DNA of 32,459 bases from Brochothrix campestris FSL F6-1037 (lineage in GTDB: Bacteria; Bacillota; Bacilli; Lactobacillales; Listeriaceae). The stretch covers positions 1 to 32,459 of the forward strand of contig NZ_AODH01000007.1 in NCBI RefSeq assembly GCF_000525915.1, written 5' to 3'. A program made the translations under genes and the position numbers. Positions 1 to 9,907 of the stretch are shown here, piece after piece; within the stretch, counting starts at the first letter, position 1; the number at the start of each line of letters is the position of its first letter. The notes under the pieces are model-generated. The model had not been told where the DNA came from and did not search any database. It saw only the letters and a program-made list of their open reading frames with translations.

Positions 1-53
1 TCGAACTCCGAGAAGGCGAGGCATTGACGACCTAGAACAGCGTTTTATCTTCA

Positions 54-86
54 GACTGAGCCAACAGCAATGCTGTTGGCTCAGTC
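54..86. terminator. Perfect hairpin downstream of the EamA permease gene
   Basis: A 16-bp perfect inverted repeat (54-69 against 71-86) lies 30 bases beyond the stop codon of the minus-strand permease gene. Position and stem strength suggest a transcription terminator. Neither side has a real T tract: the plus strand continues AAAATATA and the minus strand TGAAGATAAAACG. It may instead be a Rho-independent terminator with a weak tail, a bidirectional 3'-end stabiliser or a small repeat element. Confidence 0.5.
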
Positions 87-116
87 AAAATATATCCTCA
101 TCGTATCGTTGTCTGG

Positions 117-983
117 TTAAATTTTCAGCTGATAACGAGGGAATAAGCTATACAATAGTCCAACAAAAATCGCGCCAATGCCAATGATTTGGTAACTAGA
201 AGGCATAAACCCAGTAATGATAATATCTAATAAAATCGCGACGGCCGGATCAACAAACACCGAAAAACTGACAATCGTAGGTGACAGTTGGCGAATGCTT
301 GTATAGAGCAGCAAATAGACGATACCGGTATGGACAATGCCAGTTAAGAGCGCATAAAACCACTGTGTTTGCGTTAAGCTGTTATAGGCATCGAACGCAA
401 TAAAAGGCGTCAAAAGGACGACAGCAACGACCATCTGAATCAGCGTCGTCATGTAGACGCTTGTTTGCTTAAAGGTCGCTCCAAATAACATTGTGACCGC
501 ATAAAAAACAGCAGCTAATAAACCGTAGATAATGCCTTGCCAGTTGGGGACTTCGGCCGAAAAGACATCAGTTCCCATGATGAAAATCGTCCCGATAAAG
601 CAGGCGAGCATCGCTAACATAATACCACGGGTCAACTTTTCACGATAAATCATGGCACCGACGACGAGCATTAGAATCGGACCGATATGATAGAGCGAAA
701 TCGCCACGGTAATGGAGATGACCTCAAAGGCTTTGAACAAGAAAATCCAGTTGCATAAATTACTGACACCACAAAGAGCAATCAGTAAGAGTTCTTTTTT
801 GAGCCAACGTTCTTGGTGGTGGCTACCGGTAATAAACCAAACAAACAATAAGAAAACTGAAGCACAGGCAGCGCGTACATAGATAAGCTCAAGTGCTGCT
901 AAACCCGTTAAACGTGAGAAAAAACCGATTGAGCCAAAGATGGCCATCGCAATTATTAGTTGCAATAACGCTTTTTTATTCAT
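117..983 (-). CDS. EamA/DMT-family membrane transporter, substrate unknown
   Basis: Integral membrane protein of 288 residues made mostly of hydrophobic helices, about ten by eye. It fits the drug/metabolite transporter superfamily with two repeated EamA domains. Short charged loops follow helix ends (for example YREKLTRG in the middle of the first repeat) and a second hydrophobic repeat runs from about residue 145 to the end. The family exports or imports small metabolites, and the substrate cannot be read from sequence. I chose the ATG at 983, which has AAGGAGG about 11 bases upstream; a GTG four codons earlier overlaps that ribosome binding site. It lies downstream of rqcH on the same strand, beyond the rqcH terminator. 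A weak promoter-like pair (TTTTTA, 17 bases, CATAAT; 1045 to 1017) overlaps that terminator's tail. It is not part of the usual core cluster. Confidence 0.85.
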   Translation of the reverse strand: MNKKALLQLIIAMAIFGSIGFFSRLTGLAALELIYVRAACASVFLLFVWFITGSHHQERWLKKELLLIALCGVSNLCNWIFLFKAFEVISITVAISLYHIGPILMLVVGAMIYREKLTRGIMLAMLACFIGTIFIMGTDVFSAEVPNWQGIIYGLLAAVFYAVTMLFGATFKQTSVYMTTLIQMVVAVVLLTPFIAFDAYNSLTQTQWFYALLTGIVHTGIVYLLLYTSIRQLSPTIVSFSVFVDPAVAILLDIIITGFMPSSYQIIGIGAIFVGLLYSLFPRYQLKI

Positions 984-1040
984 TGACAGTAGCACCTCCT
1001 TGTTGCACGTAACTTTATTATGTAAACTAATGTAAAACTT

Positions 1041-1079
1041 AAAAAAGGTCTCCCTTCAGTTTACGTGATTGAAGGGAGA
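1041..1079 (-). terminator. Rho-independent terminator of rqcH
   Basis: A 10-bp perfect stem (1049-1058 with 1070-1079, 11-base loop) is followed on the minus strand by CCTTTTTTAAG. It begins 32 bases after the rqcH stop codon and is a well-formed intrinsic terminator. Confidence 0.85.
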
Positions 1080-1110
1080 AAGGGAATGCAAGTTTGGTGT
1101 TTAATCGCTA

Positions 1111-2813
1111 TTATTTTACTTCTAAGGCTTCAACAGCCGCTTTTTCTGGTGTAACAAACAAGGTTGTTTGGTGATCATATATCACATAGCCCGGTTTAGC
1201 GCCACTTGGTTTATGCACATGCTTAATGAGGGTATAATCAACAGGAACTTGTGCAGACAGAGAAGCTTTTGAAAAATGGGCTGCAATCATTGCTGCTTCC
1301 ATTAACGTCGCATCAGTTGGTTCTAAGCTTTTGACAATGACATGAGAGCCTGGTAAATCTTTCACGTGCAACCATGTGTCGAGCTTATGCGCAAAACGAT
1401 GGGTTAAATAGTCATTTTGAATATTATTGCGGCCAACAAACAGTTCTGTACCATCGGTTGCTAGGTAACGATGGACATTCGGTTTTTTGGCTTTTTTCGG
1501 ACGGTTATTTTTTTTGTTTTTTTAGCACGGAGATACCCTTGTTCAATTAACTCCTCACGAATTTCATCAATATCTGATGGGGCAGCACTGTTTAACTGTG
1601 TGACGACACTGTTTAAATAAGCCAGCTCTGTTTGTGTCTTAGCGATTTGTTCAGCTACGATAATAACGGCTGTTTTCAGTTTTTGGTATTTGTTAAAATA
1701 AGCTTGAGCATTTTGTGATGGTGTTTTCAATGGATTTAAGACAATTTTTAGTTCGCCACCTGTTTCATCGTAGTAATTAACGAGGCTCACCTCAGTCATC
1801 CCTTTACTGAAGGCATGCATATAGGTTGTGAGTAACTCGCCTTTAATTCGAATATCATCGGCCTTCGTCGTTTCGTGCATCGTTTGTTCGAGCTTCGCTA
1901 TTTTCAGTTCGGCTTTATTGATTTCAAGTTGTAACATGTGTTCAATGTCTTTACCAATTTGATGTACCCGATCACGACGGGCCTTATCGGCATAAAACTG
2001 ATCAAGCAGCTCACTTAAGCTACTGTATTGATTAACAAGTGTATCACTGGTTTGCAGCTCAAAGTGGTAGAAATCTTCCTTATTATTCGTTTCCGTCCAA
2101 CTCGGTTGCACAGTTGTTTGCAAGAGGGAGTGCATTGCAGTCAAAATTGCTGCTGGTTGTTGTGATTGCGCCTTCGCTACTACTTCGCGGGCAAACAAAG
2201 GTGAAAAGCCAGCGACAACTTGTACAATTCGTTTTGCCAACTTCAGCTCAGACGTAAGCATTGCTGCGATATCAGCTTCTGTTAAATCGATGGGGCTGAT
2301 TTTATCTGTTTGTGCTGGTGGGAGCAAGTAGGGTGCATTCGGTAATAAGGTTCGGTATGAGTTATATGCCATCGAGACATGTTTTATACAGTCAATGATG
2401 CTGTTCTTTTCTTTATCGACGAGCACGACATTTGAATAACGGCCCATAATTTCAACATATAGATCGCAGAGGCGTTCGTCACCAATTTCATTTTTACCGC
2501 GCAAATGAAATTTTAAAATGCGTTCGTTTGGTATTTGTTCGATGCGTTCAATAACGGCACTCTCGATATACTTACGTAAGATCATACAAAAGTTCGGTGG
2601 CACTGGTGGGTTCGTTGTTTCTAAATCACTTATTTGAATCCGTGCATACGTAGGATGGGCGGAAATGAGTAGTTTATGATTTTTACGTTCATTACGAACG
2701 ACTAAAATTAATTCTTGTGAATACGGTTGTTGGATACGCATAATTCTACCGCCGACTAATTTTTCACTAAGTTCTGTCGTCATAGCGGATAGAAAGAGAC
2801 TGTCAAATGCCAA
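1111..2813 (-). CDS. rqcH: RqcH, NFACT-family ribosome quality control factor (frameshifted as read)
   Basis: RqcH (YloA/FbpA, bacterial Rqc2) binds obstructed 50S subunits carrying peptidyl-tRNA and recruits tRNA-Ala to add C-terminal alanine tails. The N-terminal NFACT domain matches closely (QQPYSQELIL, LLISAHPTYARI, FCMILRKYIE, YVEIMGRYSNVVL). A coiled-coil middle covers about residues 280-420, and the C-terminal NFACT-R domain contains the hallmark DLPGSHV. The frame breaks at a T8 run (1508-1515; A8 on the coding strand). Adding one A joins the two parts through a Lys-rich linker ending KKAKKPNVHRYLATDG and gives about 567 residues, near the 570 of the B. subtilis protein. The TTG at 2813 aligns with the family start (MAFDSLF) and has AAAGGGTGA upstream; a GTG three codons earlier is possible. 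Residues 97-98 are Glu-Arg where Asp-Arg is expected. Confidence 0.93.
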
Positions 2814-2845
2814 ATTTCTCACCCTTTCTGTTGGATAACTCCGTT

Positions 2846-2854
2846 ATTATACCA
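2846..2854 (-). promoter_or_regulatory. Extended -10 promoter of rqcH
   Basis: On the minus strand TGGTATAAT gives a consensus -10 with a TGN extension, about 33 bases upstream of the TTG start. The -35 position (TCCAAT, 17-base spacer) is poor, as is common for extended -10 promoters. Confidence 0.6.
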
Positions 2855-2873
2855 CGTTTAGGTGGGTGATTGG

Positions 2874-2885
2874 ACTGATATCAGT
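2874..2885. promoter_or_regulatory. 12-bp perfect palindrome in the rqcH/gmk divergent region
   Basis: ACTGATATCAGT is its own reverse complement. It lies at the -35 region of the rqcH promoter and about 50 bases upstream of the gmk -35. It could be a dimeric regulator site or chance; no known operator is recognised. Confidence 0.3.
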
Positions 2886-2935
2886 GTGAGGTAGGCTAAA
2901 GAAGCAAACAAATCGCGTGAAAAGTGAAGTTTTAC

Positions 2936-2964
2936 TTGCAGTTCTGTCACTTAAGAAGTAATAT
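2936..2964 (+). promoter_or_regulatory. Sigma-A type promoter of the gmk operon
   Basis: TTGCAG (2936-2941), a 17-base spacer and TAATAT (2959-2964) lie 33 bases upstream of the gmk start. AAAAGGAG follows as ribosome binding site. This is likely the main promoter for gmk-rpoZ. Confidence 0.7.
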
Positions 2965-2979
2965 TAAAGATGACTTTAA

Positions 2980-3618
<639 letters not shown>

Positions 3619-3649
3619 GTTGTTTTAAATTGAATTGGAGGAATGTAAC

Positions 3650-3865
3650 ATGATGATTAAACCATCTATCGACTCATTATTAGAAAAAATCGACTCGAAA
3701 TATTCTTTAGTAGCAGTAGCTTCTAAACGTGCCCGTGAAATGCTTGAAAAACCAAACTCAATGACTTTGGAAAACTACACATCAGCTAAAAACGTTGGTA
3801 AAGCGTTGGAAGAAATTGATGCAGAAACACTCCAAATGATTCCAGCAAAAGGATACGAAGACTAA
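3650..3865 (+). CDS. rpoZ: RNA polymerase omega subunit
   Basis: Small 71-residue subunit that supports assembly and stability of core RNA polymerase by clamping the beta' C-terminus. The signature near the N-terminus is clear: [16 protein letters not shown] followed by [10 protein letters not shown]. Length fits Gram-positive omega. The open frame extends to a TTG at 3635, but GGAGG lies at 3638-3642, so the ATG pair at 3650/3653 is the proper start. It follows gmk directly and is followed by a strong terminator, so gmk-rpoZ may form its own unit with partial readthrough into coaBC. Confidence 0.95.
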   Translation: MMIKPSIDSLLEKIDSKYSLVAVASKRAREMLEKPNSMTLENYTSAKNVGKALEEIDAETLQMIPAKGYED

Positions 3866-3882
3866 AGTTATTTCAGTCTCGG

Positions 3883-3911
3883 ACCAGCTCTTTATGAGCT
3901 GGTTTTTCTTT
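3883..3911 (+). terminator. Intrinsic terminator after rpoZ
   Basis: An 8-bp perfect stem (ACCAGCTC, loop TTTAT, GAGCTGGT) runs into a T-rich tail (TTTTTCTTT), 18 bases after the rpoZ stop. It separates gmk-rpoZ from coaBC. Confidence 0.85.
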
Positions 3912-3951
3912 GTTTAATAGCGTTATATACTGTCTAATTACCAATATCATG

Positions 3952-3957
3952 GTAAAA
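3952..3957 (+). promoter_or_regulatory. Candidate -10 of the coaBC promoter
   Basis: TAAAAT lies 32 bases upstream of the coaBC start and after the rpoZ terminator, so a promoter is expected here. The -35 region (CTGTCT at 17 bases) is weak. Confidence 0.4.
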
Positions 3958-3989
3958 TAAAGGGAATCATTAAACGAGGTGGGACAACA

Positions 3990-5214
3990 ATGAAAAAAAA
4001 ACATCGTCTTAGGCGTAACTGGTGGGATTGCATCCTACAAAGCGGTTACTTTAGCAAGTCAATTAGTCAAAGCTGGGTATGAAGTCAAAGTAATGATGAC
4101 AGAAAATGCCACACAGTTTGTGACACCGTTAACGTTTCAAGTGATGAGCCATCACACGGTCTACACAGACACCTTTATCGAACCGAAACCCGAAAAGATT
4201 GCCCATATTGAGTTGGCTGATTGGGCTGATTTAGTGGTGATTGCCCCGGCAACAGCCAATACGATTAGTAAACTGGCAGCAGGGATTGCTGATAATATGT
4301 TAACGAGTGTTTATTTAGCAACAGCAGCACCTGTCTGGGTAGCACCCGCAATGAATGTGCACATGTATCAACATCCAGCAGTTAAACGTCAAATTGCACA
4401 ATTATCCGACGATGGCGTCCGCTTCATTGAACCATCAGAAGGCTTACTGGCCTGTGGCTATGTCGGTAAGGGACGTTTAGAAGAACCTGAGCAAATCGTC
4501 GCTAACATCAATCGTTTCTTCGCGAGAAAACAACAGCTTGCCGGTAAGCGAGTGCTGATTACAGCTGGGCCAACGGTCGAAGCGATTGATCCAGTGCGTT
4601 TTTTAACGAATCGTTCATCAGGGAAAATGGGCTTTGCCTTAGCGAATGAAGCGCTCGCTTTAGGTGCTGATGTAACACTTGTTACAAGTGTTAAACAGCC
4701 AGCGGTGGATGCTCGTGTCACAGTCGTACCGATTGAATCGGCGGCTGAGATGTTGAGCGCTGTGACTGCCCGGAGTGCCGCGATGGATATCATCATTAAA
4801 GCAGCAGCCGTTGCAGACTATACACCGGTCAGCTATTCAGCGCAAAAAATAAAAAAAGCCGCCGGTGACGATAGTGCCTTTACGTTTAAACGAACAGTCG
4901 ACATTTTAAAAACCTTAGGTGAAAACAAACCTGCGAAGCAAGTGTTGGTAGGCTTTGCTGCTGAGTCACAGCGGGTCGAAGAAAATGCGCGTAAAAAGCT
5001 CGTCACTAAAAAACTTGATATGGTAATCGCTAATGATATTTCCCGAGGCGATGCTGGCTTTGGTGTCGATACGAACGAAGTGCTGTTAATCACACCGACG
5101 ACTAAAAGACAGCTGCCGTTGTTATCGAAAACCGAAACAGCGCACTTCATTTGGCAAGGTATTATTGAATTAACAGCGATTGAGGTGAACGAATGCCAAG
5201 TATTGCAAAAGTAA
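3990..5214 (+). CDS. coaBC: Bifunctional phosphopantothenoylcysteine decarboxylase/synthetase (frameshifted near the start)
   Basis: Carries out two consecutive steps of coenzyme A synthesis: CoaB joins cysteine to 4'-phosphopantothenate using CTP, and CoaC decarboxylates the product with FMN. The CoaC half (about residues 1-180) shows GVTGGIASYKA, the catalytic His in AHIELADWAD (His72), PAMN (Asn122) and the Cys flap LLACGYVGKGRLEE (Cys155). The CoaB half has ITAGPTVEAIDPVR, NRSSGKMG and KKLDMVIAND. As read, the ATG at 3990 runs into A9 (3993-4001) and leaves frame at once. With A8 it reads MKKNIVLGVTGG and gives 407 residues, the family length. GAGGTGGG precedes it. The first in-frame Met of the uninterrupted part (4093) would delete the Rossmann start and is not credible. 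The end overlaps priA by 22 bases. Confidence 0.94.
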
Positions 5215-7602
5215 TCGTCGATACGCCTGCAATGACGGTCGATCGTCCGTTTGATTATTTAATTCCGCAACAGTGGCAAACTGTTATTCAACCTGGGATG
5301 CGTGTGGCCGTACCATTCGGTCCACGACAATTGCTAGGTTTTGTTGTCGCTGTCGCAGATGTTAGTGACGTCACCGATATCACGAAACTAAAAAGTGTCA
5401 CCGAATTATTTGATGTGCGGCCTGTGCTTACGCCAGAGATGCTTGCCTTAGGGGAGTGGATGGCACAGGACTCGCTCAATTTTCGTATCTCCATTTTTCA
5501 GACGATGCTGCCCAATTTAATGCGTGGTTCGTACGAGAAATATGTGGTGTTAAAAAACTGGGAAAACACCGCGGCTGTCGCCTTATTTGAAGGCGCAGAA
5601 ACGCTCGATTGGCAAACAGTCCAAGCAAGTCCTCATGTGCATAATGTACAAAAATGGGTTAGTGAGGGTGATTTAGCAACGGTTTATCGCGTTTCGAGTA
5701 AGGAAACGAAAAAAAACGAAACGAGCCCTCAAAAACTGTTTAACAACCGCCGCGTTATTAGCTGCGGTTGAAGCGGTCGGTTCAAAGGCGAAGGCGCAAC
5801 AAAAAGCCTTGTACCAACTCATTGACCTCGGAGAGTCTGAGTGTTTTGTCGATGAGTTCAAACAGGCGGGTGTCAGTGATACGACCATCCGAACACTAGA
5901 GGCGAAAGGCTATCTCACAGTGTTTCAAAAAGAGGTTGATCGTGATCCCTATGCTGGCGTGGCATTTGAACCATCAGAGCCGCTTCTGTTGACAGCACAA
6001 CAACAACAGGTATACGAACGTATTTATGCAGTGCAACAAGCGGGTGTGACAAAGACGTTCTTACTGCATGGTGTAACTGGTAGTGGCAAGACCGAGATTT
6101 ATTTACAAACGATTGCTCAAGCATTGGCGGCAGGGAAACAGGCGATTATGCTCGTGCCCGAAATAGCCTTAACACCTCAAATGGTCAATCGTTTTAAAGG
6201 ACGCTTTGGTGAAAAAGTCGCCGTCTTACACAGTGCGTTATCAGCTGGGGAACGGCTTGATGAGTGGCAAAAAATCGAACGGCAAGAAGCGTCAATTGTT
6301 GTTGGTGCCCGGTCAGCAATCTTTGCGCCACTCACCAACATCGGTCTTATTATTATTGATGAAGAACATGAAGCAACCTATAAACAAGAAGATTACCCAC
6401 GTTATCATGCACGTGACATTGCATTATGGCGCGCGGATTATCATAACTGCCCGGTCGTGCTCGGTAGTGCGACACCGAACGTTGAAAGTTTTGCCCGCGC
6501 TGCCAAAGGGGTGTATGAGCTCGTTCAACTTCCCGAGCGCATCAACCAACAACCGCTACCTTTAGTTGAAGTGGTAGACTTGAAAGATGAACAACGGGCT
6601 GGTAATAACAGTTCGTTTTCACGGGTGTTGCTCGAAAAAATTAAAGACCGGCACCAAAAAGGTGAACAGACCGTTTTGATGTTGAATCGACGCGGTTTTG
6701 CCTCCTTTGTAATGTGTCGTGATTGCGGTTTTGTGCCTGAATGTCCGCATTGTTCAATCACGTTAACCTATCATAAACGCGGTCATCAGCTTAAGTGCCA
6801 TTATTGTGGTCATCAAGCGCCAATGCCGCCCACTTGTCCGAGCTGTCAATCGCCTCATATACGGCAATATGGTACCGGGACACAAAAGATAGAAGAAGAA
6901 CTGCTCGAACTGCTGCCGTCCATTCGAATCATTCGGATGGATGTGGATACGACAACACGCAAAGGCTCGCATGAAAAATTACTCCGCGCCTTTGGAAATA
7001 AAGAAGCCGATGTGTTGTTAGGCACGCAAATGATTGCCAAAGGGCTTGATTTTGCGAACATTACATTAGTCGGTGTGTTAAATGGCGATACGGCGTTGAA
7101 TGTGCCCGATTTTAGGGCGGCGGAACGCACCTTCCAATTGCTCACACAGGTGAGTGGTCGTGCTGGACGGCACCATTTAATAGGTGAAGTTATCGTGCAA
7201 ACCTTTAATCCGGATCATTACAGCATTCAACTGGCCAAATACCAAAACTACATCGGTTTTTATAACCATGAGATGCAGTTACGGAAGTTAACAGGCTATC
7301 CGCCATACTATTTAACAACCTTGGTGCAAGTATCAAGCACCGATGAACGCAAGGGCGAACAGACGATGGCTCAAATTGTTCAATTCTTAAAACGTGAATT
7401 AGGAGAGCAAACGATCCTCTTAGGACCGACGCCTGCGCCAATTGCTAAAATAAACAATCGCTACCGCTACCAATGTCTGATAAAATATAAGATAGAACCT
7501 GCATTAAGAGAAACGCTTCGACGCGTGCTTGAGTCCTATCAAAAAGAAATACGAAACGGCCTCAGTGTCTCGATCGATTTTGAACCTTATATGATGATGT
7601 GA
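5193..7602 (+). CDS. priA: Primosomal protein N', replication restart helicase PriA (frameshifted)
   Basis: A 3'-to-5' DNA helicase that recognises stalled forks and D-loops and starts reloading of the replicative helicase. The N-terminal 3'-flap-binding domain (DTPAMTVDRPFDYLIP) is followed by a DEAH-type helicase core: Walker A GVTGSGKTEIY near residue 290, DEEHE, and GSATPNVES. Next comes the family's zinc-binding insertion with paired cysteines (CRDCGF, CPHC, CHYCGH, CPSC; about residues 507-555), then GTQKIEEEL and QVSGRAGR. The frame breaks in an A8 run (5709-5716). A7 joins the parts as TKKTKRALKNCLTTAALLAA and gives 802 residues against about 805 in B. subtilis. The ATG at 5193 has GAGGTG upstream and lies inside the coaBC end, so the two are translationally linked. 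fmt follows by 15 bases, and def, present here in B. subtilis, is missing. Confidence 0.94.
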
Positions 7603-7617
7603 ATAAAGGAGAAACAG

Positions 7618-8565
7618 ATGACAAAGATAATCTTTATGGGAACACCTGATTTTGCAGTACCTGTATTACAAAAATTAATAGCGGATCCAACAATTACCAT
7701 TAACGCAGTGGTAACACAGCCAGATCGTAAAGTCGGACGAAAACATGTGTTAACACCGACGCCTGTTAAACGAGCGGCAGTTGAAGCGGGGTTGCTCGTA
7801 TTACAACCAGAGAAATTGCGCACATCAGCTGAATTAGAACAGTTGAATGCAATGGAAACGGACTTGTTAATTACGGCAGCCTATGGTCAAATTTTGCCAA
7901 ACAGCTTGCTCGAAGCACCGCGTCTCGGTGCCATCAATGTGCATGCCTCACTGTTGCCGAAGTTACGAGGTGGAGCACCGATTCATTATGCCTTAATCGA
8001 AGGCCACGAGCGAACAGGTGTGACGATTATGTACATGGCAGAAAAACTCGATGCTGGTGCGATTTTAAGCCAGGCAGCGCTACCGATTACTGAAGAAGAC
8101 AATGTCGGAACATTATTTGAGAAACTGAGCGTCGTTGGTGCTGATTTGTTAGAAGCGACCTTGCCGGCTATTTTAGCTGGTACGATTGAAGTGGTTGAAC
8201 AAGTTGAAGCAGAGGTAACCTTTGCCCGTAACATTAGCCGTGAACAAGAACGCATCGATTGGACGAAATCAGCCCGCGCTATTTTTAACCATGTGCGTGG
8301 GATGAATCCTTTTCCGTCGAGTTTTACGACGTACGAAGGTAAAAACTGGAAACTATGGGAGGTTGTCGAGAGTTTTGAAACAACGACAGCGGCTCCTGGT
8401 ACAATCGTAAGTGTTGACGGCACCATTCGTGTCGCAGCAGGTGACGGTCAAACAGTCGACATCGTTTTATTCCAACCAGCAGGTAAACAACGGATGACAA
8501 CAAGTGATTTTTTAAGAGGCTCGGGCAAAGACCTAGAAGCCGGAAAGTGTTTAGGTGAAGTATAG
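7618..8565 (+). CDS. fmt: Methionyl-tRNA formyltransferase
   Basis: Transfers the formyl group from 10-formyl-tetrahydrofolate to Met-tRNA(fMet), making the initiator for bacterial translation. The 315-residue protein has the N-terminal formyltransferase fold with MGTPDFAVPVL at residues 7-17, the catalytic Asn-His pair in INVHASLLPKLRGGAPI (Asn107, His109) and Asp145 in EKLDAGAIL. A C-terminal OB-like tRNA-binding domain begins near residue 205 (REQERIDWTKSA). Start ATG at 7618 follows AAAGGAG. Its stop shares one base with the rsmB start, so the two are probably translationally coupled. Peptide deformylase, which later removes the formyl group, is not adjacent in this genome. Confidence 0.97.
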   Translation: MTKIIFMGTPDFAVPVLQKLIADPTITINAVVTQPDRKVGRKHVLTPTPVKRAAVEAGLLVLQPEKLRTSAELEQLNAMETDLLITAAYGQILPNSLLEAPRLGAINVHASLLPKLRGGAPIHYALIEGHERTGVTIMYMAEKLDAGAILSQAALPITEEDNVGTLFEKLSVVGADLLEATLPAILAGTIEVVEQVEAEVTFARNISREQERIDWTKSARAIFNHVRGMNPFPSSFTTYEGKNWKLWEVVESFETTTAAPGTIVSVDGTIRVAAGDGQTVDIVLFQPAGKQRMTTSDFLRGSGKDLEAGKCLGEV

Positions 8566-9893
8566 TGGGAACAGTACGTGAGGTATCATTAAGTATTTTA
8601 GAAAAAATTGAAAAACAACAGGCATACAGCCATTTATTAATCCATGATGCGATGACAAAAAACAGTGTTAAACCAATTGATAAAGGCTTGTTAACGGAAT
8701 TAGTATACGGAACAATCCAACGCCAGATGACTTTGGATTTCTATATGGAACAATTTGTGGCAAAACCAGAAAAACTAGAAATCTGGGTCAAAATCTTGTT
8801 GCGTGTATCCTTTTACCAATTGTATTTCTTAGATAAGGTACCGGATCATGCTATTGTAAATGAAGCCGTTAATGTCGCTAAAAAACGCGGACATGTTGGC
8901 GTTTCAAAATTAGTCAATGGTGTGTTACGGACAGCTATCCGTGAAGGCCAGCCAAATGTGGCTGCCTTAGTGAAGGACCCTATCAAGCGTTTAGCGCTTG
9001 ATATTTCAGTGCCAATCTGGTTAACCGAGCGTTGGGTCGCGCAATACGGCGTTGAAAAAACCCGCGAAATTGGTGAGGCCTTACTCGTACCACCGCATCA
9101 AACCCTTCGTGTGAACCCTTTACGTGGCAACCGTGACGAAATCATTGAAGCGTTACAAGGTGATGGCTATGAAGTCGAAGCGCATCCACTTGTACCTGAA
9201 GCAATTATGGTTTTTGGTGGAAACGCCGCGAGCCATGCAATGTTCCAATACGGTGCTTTCTCAATTCAAGATGAAAGCTCGATGTTAGTCGCACATGCTT
9301 TACAACCAGAAGCGGGCATGCGTGTTTTAGATGCCTGTGCAGCCCCTGGTGGAAAAACGACACATATCGCCGAATTAATGGGTGATGAAGGTCAAATTGA
9401 TGCGCTTGATATTCATGCTCACAAAACAAAATTGATTGCCCAAGGTGCAAAACGCCTTGGTCATACGATTATTAAACCGTTCCAAGCGGATGCTCGCCAA
9501 TACGGCAATGACATTGAGGAAGAAACATACGATCGTATTTTAGTCGATGCCCCATGTAGTGGTTTTGGTGTCATTCGCCGTAAACCAGACATTAAATACC
9601 AAAAAACAGCGAAGGATATCGCATCACTCAGCGTCATTCAATATGATATTTTAGCAGCCTTAGCACCACTATTAAAAGTAGGTGGCCGCTTAGTTTATAG
9701 TACGTGTACAATCGATGAAAACGAGAACAAAGAAGTTTGGGAACGTTTCTTAGCGGAGCACCCTAACTTTGTGCAAGCACCATTAGCCTTGCCAAATAAC
9801 ATTACGACTGCTGAGCAAACAACCTTACAGTTGTTGCCAGATAATAACTTTAGTGACGGGTTCTATTTATCAGCCTTTACACGCCAATCATAA
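8565..9893 (+). CDS. rsmB: 16S rRNA (cytosine-967 C5)-methyltransferase RsmB
   Basis: Methylates C967 of 16S rRNA with S-adenosylmethionine during 30S assembly. Of 442 residues, the first roughly 140 form a NusB-like RNA-binding domain (REVSLSILEKIEKQQAYS, LVYGTIQRQ, DHAIVNEAV). The SAM-binding methyltransferase domain follows with DACAAPGGKTTH (about 256-267). The two catalytic cysteines are present: Cys331 in DAPCSGFG and Cys381 in STCTIDENEN. The start is a GTG at 8565 overlapping the fmt stop. In B. subtilis rlmN sits between rsmB and the phosphatase gene; here stp follows after 14 bases. The frame is intact. Confidence 0.96.
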   Translation: MGTVREVSLSILEKIEKQQAYSHLLIHDAMTKNSVKPIDKGLLTELVYGTIQRQMTLDFYMEQFVAKPEKLEIWVKILLRVSFYQLYFLDKVPDHAIVNEAVNVAKKRGHVGVSKLVNGVLRTAIREGQPNVAALVKDPIKRLALDISVPIWLTERWVAQYGVEKTREIGEALLVPPHQTLRVNPLRGNRDEIIEALQGDGYEVEAHPLVPEAIMVFGGNAASHAMFQYGAFSIQDESSMLVAHALQPEAGMRVLDACAAPGGKTTHIAELMGDEGQIDALDIHAHKTKLIAQGAKRLGHTIIKPFQADARQYGNDIEEETYDRILVDAPCSGFGVIRRKPDIKYQKTAKDIASLSVIQYDILAALAPLLKVGGRLVYSTCTIDENENKEVWERFLAEHPNFVQAPLALPNNITTAEQTTLQLLPDNNFSDGFYLSAFTRQS

Positions 9894-9907
9894 AACGAGG
9901 TGAAAAC

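Noticed and set aside
4093..5214. Shorter CoaBC starting at 4093
   Set aside because: Would lose the N-terminal Rossmann motif, which is present upstream in the next frame behind a good ribosome binding site and ATG at 3990.
7986..8426. 146-codon open frame antisense to fmt
   Set aside because: Shadow frame within an intact conserved gene.
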